NCBI GenBank assembly: GCA_016795255.1
Contig: JAEUIB010000673.1
Span: 1-7,962 of the forward strand
Direction of reading: 5' to 3'
From: Planctomycetota bacterium
Lineage (GTDB): Bacteria > Planctomycetota > B15-G4 > JADJEK01
DNA: 7,962 nucleotides
Shown: piece by piece, positions 1-4,317 of the stretch
Layout of the letters: each line of letters opens with the position of its first letter
Numbering within the stretch: position 1 is the stretch's first letter
The notes under the pieces: model-generated
What the model was told of the DNA's origin: nothing
The model's database searches: none
The model's input: only the letters and a program-made list of their open reading frames with translations
Position numbers and translations under genes: made by a program

Positions 1-384
1 TCACGTCAGAGCCCTCCCGATCGCGAACCCGAGCACGACCGCAGCGAGCCCGAGCGCGACCGACACCGCGACGTTCGCGGCCGCGACGCCGTAGTGCGCG
101 CGCTGGATCAGCCCGAGCGTCTCGGCCGAGAACGCCGAGAACGTCGTGAACCCACCGAGCACTCCGGTCACCGCGAACGCGCGCCACGCGTCGGACAGAC
201 CGCCGCGCCCTTCCGCGACGCCGAGGATCGCGCCGATCGCGAACGAGCCGACGACGTTGACCGCGAGCGTGCCCCACGGGAACGACGAAGCGGCGGCGCG
301 TTGGACCGCGCCGCCGCAGACGAATCGAGCCACCGCGCCGAGCGCACCGCCGAGCGCGACGAGGACGACCGGCGGCACGCTCAT
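1..384 (-). CDS. crcB: CrcB/Fluc fluoride ion channel
   Basis: This is a 127-residue inner-membrane protein of the CrcB/Fluc family, which exports fluoride as a dual-topology dimer and protects cells from fluoride toxicity. The family landmarks are all visible: GGALGAVARF at residues 12-21, GTLAVNVVGSFAIG at 38-51 with the conserved pore Asn43, and GVLGGFTTFSAFSAE at 74-88. The last contains the Gly-Gly-Phe-Thr-Thr stretch at the central Na+ site and the pore-lining phenylalanines Phe82 and Phe85. Four hydrophobic segments fit the usual fold (about 3-25, 37-57, 67-92 and 98-124). The length is normal and the gene is complete, with its TGA at the very left edge. The ATG start is supported by a GGAG 7 nt upstream. 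It lies 43 nt downstream of the acyl-CoA dehydrogenase and may be read from the same transcript. I saw no fluoride riboswitch. Family assignment is secure; the operon link is inferred. Confidence 0.94.
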   Translation of the reverse strand: MSVPPVVLVALGGALGAVARFVCGGAVQRAAASSFPWGTLAVNVVGSFAIGAILGVAEGRGGLSDAWRAFAVTGVLGGFTTFSAFSAETLGLIQRAHYGVAAANVAVSVALGLAAVVLGFAIGRALT

Positions 385-391
385 CGCGAGT

Positions 392-395
392 CTCC
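392..395 (-). promoter_or_regulatory. Ribosome binding site of crcB
   Basis: On the minus strand GGAG lies 7 nt before the crcB ATG. It supports that start and independent translation of crcB on a transcript entering from the acyl-CoA dehydrogenase gene. Confidence 0.5.
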
Positions 396-427
396 GCGCC
401 GCGCGTCGCTCTTCGCGCCGTCTTGCA

Positions 428-1684
428 TCACTGGATCGGATCGACGTCGGTCACGCCGTGGAGGTCTTGCTCCTCCTTCGGGATGTACGCGTCGAGGTGC
501 CCGAGCTGGCCGGCTTCCTTGATCAGGTTGCGCGCGATCACGAGGCGCTGGATCTGGTTCGTGCCCTCGTAGATCTGGAGGATCTTCGCGTCGCGATAGA
601 ACTTCGCGATCGGGTAGTCCTCCATGAAGCCGTAGCCGCCGAAGATCTGCACCGCGTCGGTCGCGACCTTGACGGCCGCGTCGGTCGCGAAGCACTTCGC
701 CATCGCGGCGCGCTTCGTCAGGTTCTCTTCGCCGTTGTCGACCGCGGCCGCCGACGCGTAGACGAGCCAGCGCGCGGCTTCGGTCTGCATCGCCATGTCG
801 GCGAGCATCTGCTGCACCATCTGGAAGCTCGAGATCGTCGCGCCGAACTGGCGGCGACGGTTCGCGTAGACGAGCGCGAGATCGAGCGCGCCCTGCGCCG
901 CGCCGACCGCTTGCGCGGCGACGCCGGGACGCGCGAGATCGAGCGTCATCATCGAGTGCTTGAAGCCCATGCCGTCACGGCCGCCGAGCAGGTTCGTCTC
1001 GGGGACGATCACGTCGTCGTAGATCGTCTCGACGACGGGCACGCAGCGAATGCCCATCTTGTCCTCGACCTTGCCGATGCGGAAGCCGGGCGTGCCCTTC
1101 TCGACGACGAACGCCGAGATGCGCCGCGACTTCGACGTCGGATCGGTCACCGCGAACACCGTGAAGATGTCGGCGACGGCGCCGTTCGTCGTCCACTTCT
1201 TCTCGCCGCGGATCTTCCAGCCTTGCGGCACGCGCTCGGCGCGCACGCGCAGACTCTGCGCGTCGGAACCCGCGAACTTCTCGGACAGCGCGAACGCGCA
1301 CAGCTTCTTGCCCTGCGCGACCTGCGGCAGCCACTTCAGCTTCTGCTCTTCGGTGCCGCCGACCTGGATCGGGAACGAACCGAGCGCGTTGACCGCGAAC
1401 GCGACGCCGAAGCCCGAGTCCGCGCGCGCGAGTTCCTCGACGACGAGGCACAGCGACAGCACCGAGCCGTCGACGCCGCCGTACTTCTCCGGGATGAACA
1501 CGCCGAGCAGGCCCGCGTCGGCGACGGCCTTCATCGCCTCGTGGTTGTATTGCGCGACCCCCGTGGCCGGGTCGTACTGCTTCGGGTTGTCGTACTTCTT
1601 CGCGTTCGGCAGCACGTACTTGTGCGCGATCTCGCGCGCCTTCATCTGCCACTTCAGGCTCTTCTCGGGGATCTTGAAGCTCAT
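428..1684 (-). CDS. Acyl-CoA dehydrogenase (FAD-dependent)
   Basis: This 418-residue cytoplasmic flavoenzyme belongs to the acyl-CoA dehydrogenase family, which introduces the alpha-beta double bond into acyl-CoA thioesters and passes electrons to ETF. The helical N-terminal domain covers about 1-125. The middle beta domain (126-235) carries the first family signature, ALSEKFAGSDAQS, at 132-144, followed by KKWTTNG at 162-168. The C-terminal helical domain (240-395) carries RRQFG at 277-281, the FAD-contacting QIFGGYGF at 346-353, and IYEGTNQIQR at 371-380. Glu373 in YEGT matches the catalytic base of short- and medium-chain enzymes. Length is slightly above the usual 380-400 because of a polar C-terminal tail of about 25 residues. 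The substrate cannot be told from sequence; butyryl-, medium-chain, branched-chain or glutaryl-CoA-type substrates are all possible. The ATG start gives the expected N-terminus but has no clear Shine-Dalgarno sequence. No ETF or other beta-oxidation gene is in the window. It lies 61 nt downstream of the secreted-protein gene. Confidence 0.95.
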   Translation of the reverse strand: MSFKIPEKSLKWQMKAREIAHKYVLPNAKKYDNPKQYDPATGVAQYNHEAMKAVADAGLLGVFIPEKYGGVDGSVLSLCLVVEELARADSGFGVAFAVNALGSFPIQVGGTEEQKLKWLPQVAQGKKLCAFALSEKFAGSDAQSLRVRAERVPQGWKIRGEKKWTTNGAVADIFTVFAVTDPTSKSRRISAFVVEKGTPGFRIGKVEDKMGIRCVPVVETIYDDVIVPETNLLGGRDGMGFKHSMMTLDLARPGVAAQAVGAAQGALDLALVYANRRRQFGATISSFQMVQQMLADMAMQTEAARWLVYASAAAVDNGEENLTKRAAMAKCFATDAAVKVATDAVQIFGGYGFMEDYPIAKFYRDAKILQIYEGTNQIQRLVIARNLIKEAGQLGHLDAYIPKEEQDLHGVTDVDPIQ

Positions 1685-1745
1685 CGGCGGTGACCCAGCG
1701 TGAGGGGGATACGGAAAGGCGTCGGAGTGTAGCGGCGGTCCGGGC

Positions 1746-2585
1746 TCAGAGACCTTCGAAGGTGCCCTCCGGCACCTGGGCCGGAGTCGTGACGTTCTCG
1801 GCGACGAGTCGGTTCGGGACGTTCAGTCCCTCCTTGTCGACGCAGAACTGCAGCTCGCCGACGTCGGCCCAATCGATCCACGCGAAGTTCATCGGTTCGG
1901 CGTCCGCGGGCGAGCCCGCGACGGTGATCGCGAGCGCCGCGAGGCGATGGCCGACCGGTTCGATCGTCAGCACGTACTTCTGGCCCGGCGGCATCTCGCG
2001 ACCGGCGTCGAACGTGACCTCGACGCGCGGTTGCTTGCGCCCGGCGACGTCGACGGCTTCGAGGTTCTTCAGGTGGACGCCCGGGTCCATCAATCGCCAC
2101 GGCAGGATCAGCCCGTTCAGGTCGAACTCGAGGAAGCCCATCGCGGCGCCGAGCACGGCGTCGTGGTCGGACTCGGCGACCTTCGCGCCGTTCTCGAGCA
2201 CGACCCCGCGCTTCTCCTTGCGGTCGATCAGCGCGACGAGCGTGCCGCGCTTCGTCTTCATCTCCATGCGGAAGCGGTCGGTCGCGCGTTCCCAGATCCA
2301 CGACGTCCGCCGGACCGCCTTGCCGTCCGACTCGACGACCGCGTCGAACGACAGCACCGCGACGGCGTCCCACGCGGCCTTGCCCCCCATCGAATCCCAC
2401 ATCTGCTTGACGAGGTCGATCGCGGCCGCGTCCGAGCCATTTGGATCGAACGCCGCCGCGGCCGGCGCCGGCGCGGGAGCCGCATCTTGCGCTGCGGTCG
2501 CTGCGGTCGCAGCGGTCGCAGCGGTTCCACGGAGGGCGAGGAAGGCGGCGACGGCGACTCCACACGCGAGCGTGCTGCGGCTCAT
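1746..2585 (-). CDS. Secreted LolA-like protein of unknown function
   Basis: I do not recognise this 279-residue protein as a named gene. Residues 1-22 look like a Sec signal peptide (Arg3, hydrophobic core about 6-19, Ala-rich cleavage region). An Ala/Thr/Pro-rich linker follows to about residue 46. The mature domain begins DPNGSDAAAIDLVKQMW and has an early MGGKAAWDAV stretch, then alternating beta-like segments (SWIWERATDRFRMEM, GTLVALIDRKEKRGVVL, KQPRVEVTFDAG, KYVLTIEP, LAALAITV). This resembles periplasmic proteins of the LolA/LppX-like or DUF6503 type, whose half-barrel binds lipid or another hydrophobic ligand; that is an inference from pattern, not homology I could test. The start is the ATG overlapping the epimerase stop (ATGA), with AAGGAG 8 nt upstream. 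A longer in-frame reading from 2687 would place an unlikely basic leader before the signal peptide and is rejected. Cys7 lies within the signal core and is not a convincing lipobox. Confidence 0.85.
   Translation of the reverse strand: MSRSTLACGVAVAAFLALRGTAATAATAATAAQDAAPAPAPAAAAFDPNGSDAAAIDLVKQMWDSMGGKAAWDAVAVLSFDAVVESDGKAVRRTSWIWERATDRFRMEMKTKRGTLVALIDRKEKRGVVLENGAKVAESDHDAVLGAAMGFLEFDLNGLILPWRLMDPGVHLKNLEAVDVAGRKQPRVEVTFDAGREMPPGQKYVLTIEPVGHRLAALAITVAGSPADAEPMNFAWIDWADVGELQFCVDKEGLNVPNRLVAENVTTPAQVPEGTFEGL
2491..2526 (-). repeat. Four 9-bp tandem units inside the LolA-like gene
   Basis: Four consecutive 9-mers read gctgcggtc, gctgcggtc, gcagcggtc and gcagcggtt on the plus strand. On the coding strand they encode the Ala-Ala-Thr repeat at about residues 21-32, at the signal peptide cleavage region and start of the linker. 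Each unit is a multiple of three, so copy-number change would vary the linker length without shifting frame. Confidence 0.75.
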
Positions 2586-3580
2586 GACCGGAACTCCTTG
2601 TCGGCGAGCATGGCCGCGACCGCGCGTTGCATGGCGTCGTCGACCGGGCGCGGAGCATATCCGAGTTCCCGCTCCGCTTTCGCGCACGAGAACCAGAACC
2701 GCCGGCCCATGGAACGAAGTGTCGCAGGGGTCAGCGGCGGCTTCATCCCGAACAGCGGATCGAGCACACCCGCGACCCCGCGCAAGAGCGCGATCAAGGC
2801 CGGATGAAGCCGCAGCACGCGCGCGGGTTTGCGCAGCGCGGCCGCGAGTCGCGTCGCGAACGCGACGAACGTCAGGTTCTCCGAGCCGAGGACGTACCGC
2901 TCGCCGCGGCGGCCGCGCTCCAGCGCCAGCAGGTGGCCGAGCGCGATGTCCTGGTTGTCGACGGCGTTGACGCCCCCGGCGGGGACCACGGCGCGCCCGT
3001 GGCGCAGCACCATCCGCACGAGCTGATGCAAATTGCCGCGCGCGTCGCCCTCACCGAGGACCGCCGCCGGATTGACGATCACGACGTCCAGCCCGCGCGC
3101 GACCGCCGCGGCGACCTCGGTCTCGCCCGCGCGCTTCGTGTCGAAGTACGCGCCGATGCCGCCGAGATTCCACGGCGCGGTTTCGTCGATCGGAGCGCCA
3201 TCGGCGCTGCTGCCGACGGCGACGACGCTGGACGTGTGGACGACGCGGCGCACCCCGGCGGCGTGCGCGGCGGCGAGCACGTCGCGCGTGCCGACGACGT
3301 TGACGGCGTGCATGCGCGCCGCGTCGCGCGTGCGATAGCTGACGACGCCAGCGACGTGGAACACCACGTCGACACCGCGCAGCGCGGCCTCGATCGACGC
3401 GCGGTCGGTGACGTCGCCGGGTACGCGCTCGACGTCGAGACCCTCGAGCCGCGTCGGCGGGGTGCCGGCGCGGCAAAGCGCGCGCACCGAGAAGCCGCGC
3501 GCGACCAACAGCCGCGACAGCTCGGCGCCGACGAATCCGGTCGCCCCCGTCACCAATGCCCGCTCGGCCCGCCCGGCCAT
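2582..3580 (-). CDS. NAD(P)-dependent epimerase/dehydratase (extended SDR)
   Basis: This is a protein of about 332 residues of the extended short-chain dehydrogenase family, predicted to act in the cytoplasm on a nucleotide sugar, sterol-like or flavanone-like substrate with NAD(P). Numbering here starts at a GTG one codon before the ATG. The Rossmann motif GATGFVG is at 13-19. An acidic GDVTD (56-60) and HVAG (76-79) follow, as does VVHTSSV with the active-site Ser at 118-119. The catalytic YFDTK (Tyr146, Lys150) is the family's YxxxK. The order and the NPAAVLGEGD segment (171-180) resemble HpnA-like hopanoid-associated epimerases and dihydroflavonol reductase-like proteins, but no hopanoid gene is nearby, so the substrate is left open. 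The GTG at 3583 is an alternative start: a GAAGG lies 9 nt before the ATG and 6 nt before the GTG. The stop overlaps the start of the secreted protein by ATGA. It is divergent from the ferredoxin gene. Confidence 0.92.
   Translation of the reverse strand: MAGRAERALVTGATGFVGAELSRLLVARGFSVRALCRAGTPPTRLEGLDVERVPGDVTDRASIEAALRGVDVVFHVAGVVSYRTRDAARMHAVNVVGTRDVLAAAHAAGVRRVVHTSSVVAVGSSADGAPIDETAPWNLGGIGAYFDTKRAGETEVAAAVARGLDVVIVNPAAVLGEGDARGNLHQLVRMVLRHGRAVVPAGGVNAVDNQDIALGHLLALERGRRGERYVLGSENLTFVAFATRLAAALRKPARVLRLHPALIALLRGVAGVLDPLFGMKPPLTPATLRSMGRRFWFSCAKAERELGYAPRPVDDAMQRAVAAMLADKEFRS
2594..2599 (-). promoter_or_regulatory. Shine-Dalgarno that fixes the LolA-like start
   Basis: AAGGAG on the minus strand lies 8 nt before the ATG at 2585, inside the last codons of the epimerase gene. 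Its quality decides the start of the secreted protein, and with the ATGA overlap it indicates coupled translation of the two genes. Confidence 0.7.
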
Positions 3581-3654
3581 CACTCACCGCCTTCGAGTTC
3601 GAGTTCGGCCGCCCCGTCCCCCGTCGGCGGAGCGACTCCGGAAAGTTCCCAAGT

Positions 3655-3682
3655 TTGCACACTCGACGATCCGAGCTATCTT
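3655..3682 (+). promoter_or_regulatory. Candidate sigma-70-like promoter for the ferredoxin
   Basis: TTGCAC at 3655-3660 and TATCTT at 3677-3682 are separated by 16 bp in the divergent intergenic region, in a locally AT-richer patch of otherwise GC-rich DNA. The matches to the -35 and -10 consensus are only partial (3 of 6 and 4 of 6). It would give a ferredoxin leader of about 80 nt containing the hairpin at 3694-3717. I saw no comparable candidate for the epimerase on the other strand. Confidence 0.3.
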
Positions 3683-3693
3683 CCCGGCCCCGC

Positions 3694-3717
3694 GGGCGGA
3701 TAGACTCCCGCCCTTTT
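3694..3717 (+). terminator. Terminator-like hairpin with T-run in the ferredoxin leader
   Basis: GGGCGG (3694-3699) pairs perfectly with CCGCCC (3708-3713) across an 8-nt loop and is followed immediately by TTTT. This has the form of a short intrinsic terminator reading on the plus strand. No plus-strand gene lies upstream that it would terminate. It sits between the candidate promoter and the ferredoxin ribosome binding site, so it may attenuate ferredoxin or stop stray transcription. The T-run is short and a six-pair stem is common in GC-rich DNA, so this is tentative. Confidence 0.4.
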
Positions 3718-3754
3718 CATTTCCCGAACTGAACGCTCCGGCACGGACACCGCC

Positions 3755-3760
3755 GGGAGG
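3755..3760 (+). promoter_or_regulatory. Shine-Dalgarno of the ferredoxin gene
   Basis: GGGAGG lies 10 nt before the ATG at 3771. The frame is open far upstream to 3408, across the divergent region and into the epimerase, so this site is what places the true start at 3771. Confidence 0.7.
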
Positions 3761-3770
3761 TACTGAACTC

Positions 3771-4001
3771 ATGGCAAACCCGGGTGAACGCTGGGAAGAC
3801 AACGTTCCGGGACAGTGGTTCGTCGACAAGTCGTGCATCCTGTGCTCCTTGTGCGTCGACCTCGCCCCCAACAACTTCAAGGAGTCCGCCGCGGGCGACC
3901 ATGACATGGTCTACAAGCAGCCGACGACCGACGAAGAGCGGGCGCAGTGCAAGGAAGCCATGGAGCAGTGCCCGGTCGAGGCCATCGGCAACGCCGGCTG
4001 A
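3771..4001 (+). CDS. Single-cluster 4Fe-4S ferredoxin
   Basis: This 76-residue soluble protein is a small bacterial-type ferredoxin that carries electrons at low potential. The cluster ligands are visible as CILCSLC (Cys22, Cys25, Cys28) and CPVEAI with Cys67. The usual APNNF segment lies after the first three ligands and an acidic stretch precedes the last. Only one such set is present, so it should bind one [4Fe-4S] cluster rather than two. The second ligand position is Cys, not Asp, which argues against an obligate [3Fe-4S] type. Cys60 is extra and could form a disulfide or be free. The start ATG is chosen for its GGGAGG and because upstream in-frame residues are shadow sequence of the divergent epimerase. 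No oxidoreductase partner is adjacent; the acyl-CoA dehydrogenase family normally uses ETF, so the two are probably unrelated. The gene converges on the kinase gene. Confidence 0.93.
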   Translation: MANPGERWEDNVPGQWFVDKSCILCSLCVDLAPNNFKESAAGDHDMVYKQPTTDEERAQCKEAMEQCPVEAIGNAG

Positions 4002-4009
4002 GCCCGACC

Positions 4010-4067
4010 TGCCGGCGTGAACCGGCAAGCACGCGGGGCGGAGCGATCCAACAGGATCCTCCGCCCC
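4010..4067. terminator. Two hairpins between convergent genes, terminator-like without a U-run
   Basis: Eight bases after the ferredoxin stop, TGCCGG (4010-4015) pairs with CCGGCA (4022-4027). A much stronger hairpin follows: GGGGCGGAG (4035-4043) pairs with CTCCGCCCC (4059-4067). A bulged C (4044) separates this from an inner stem GATCC/GGATC (4045-4049 and 4054-4058), which closes an AACA loop. The position directly after the ferredoxin fits a transcription end or 3' stabilising structure. Neither strand has a T-run beside the stem, so it is not a classical intrinsic terminator. From 4068 to about 4127 I see nothing. Confidence 0.6.
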
Positions 4068-4127
4068 GACGCATTGCAGGGGTCGGTCAAGGACCACCCA
4101 AGAGCCGAAGGAGCAGCGCGTGCAGAG

Positions 4128-4140
4128 AGGGATCATCCCT
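4128..4140. repeat. Short inverted repeat at the outer edge of the TCCCT array
   Basis: AGGGAT C ATCCCT is a perfect 6-bp inverted repeat with one central base. Its right half is the first unit of the repeat array that follows. It marks the array boundary away from the kinase gene; it may be chance in such simple sequence. Confidence 0.4.
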
Positions 4141-4317
4141 AGTCGTCCCTCGTCGTCCCTCGTCGTCCCTCGCGTCCCTCTCATCCCTCGCGTCCCTCTC
4201 GTCCCTCGCGTCCCTCTCGTCCCTCGCGTCCCTCGCGTCCCTCTCGTCCCTCGCGTCCCTCTCGTCCCTCGTCGTCCCTCTCGTCCCTCCCATCCCTCGC
4301 GTCCCTCGCGTCCCTCG
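4136..4317. repeat. Array of about 20 TCCCT-cored units (GGG tracts on the minus strand)
   Basis: I count 20 copies of TCCCT in about 180 bp. Most are spaced 9 bp apart as two alternating units, CCCTCGCGT and CCCTCTCGT; four spacings are 10 bp, from CCCTCGTCGT or a close variant, and a few units read CAT in place of CGT. The array ends exactly at the kinase stop codon at 4318-4320. On the minus strand, which is the kinase sense strand, it gives GGG tracts separated by 6-7 nt throughout. That satisfies the G3+N1-7 pattern for G-quadruplexes at least four times over. Because the period is a multiple of three, it leaves spurious open frames on both strands encoding charged Arg/Asp/Glu/Gly repeats. 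It is not a CRISPR array: the units are too short and there are no unique spacers. Origin and role are unknown. Confidence 0.9.

Noticed and set aside
385..427. Fluoride riboswitch upstream of crcB
   Set aside because: The gap to the upstream gene is only 43 nt, too short for the crcB-motif aptamer unless it overlaps coding sequence, and I saw no matching pseudoknot elements.
146..1693. Long plus-strand open frame opposite the acyl-CoA dehydrogenase and crcB
   Set aside because: Its product is an Arg/Asp/Leu/Val-rich low-complexity string typical of antisense frames in GC-rich genes. The minus strand here carries two unmistakable families.
2586..2687. Extended N-terminus of the secreted protein from an upstream start at 2687
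   Set aside because: It would put a basic 34-residue leader before the signal peptide and overlap the epimerase by about 100 bp. The ATG at 2585 has an excellent Shine-Dalgarno.
3408..3770. N-terminal extension of the ferredoxin frame back to 3408
   Set aside because: The extra residues are Arg/Pro/Thr-rich shadow of the divergent epimerase and of the intergenic region. GGGAGG and the normal ferredoxin length place the start at 3771.
4136..4317. CRISPR-like array
   Set aside because: Units are only 9-10 bp and directly contiguous, with no 30-40 bp unique spacers and no cas genes.
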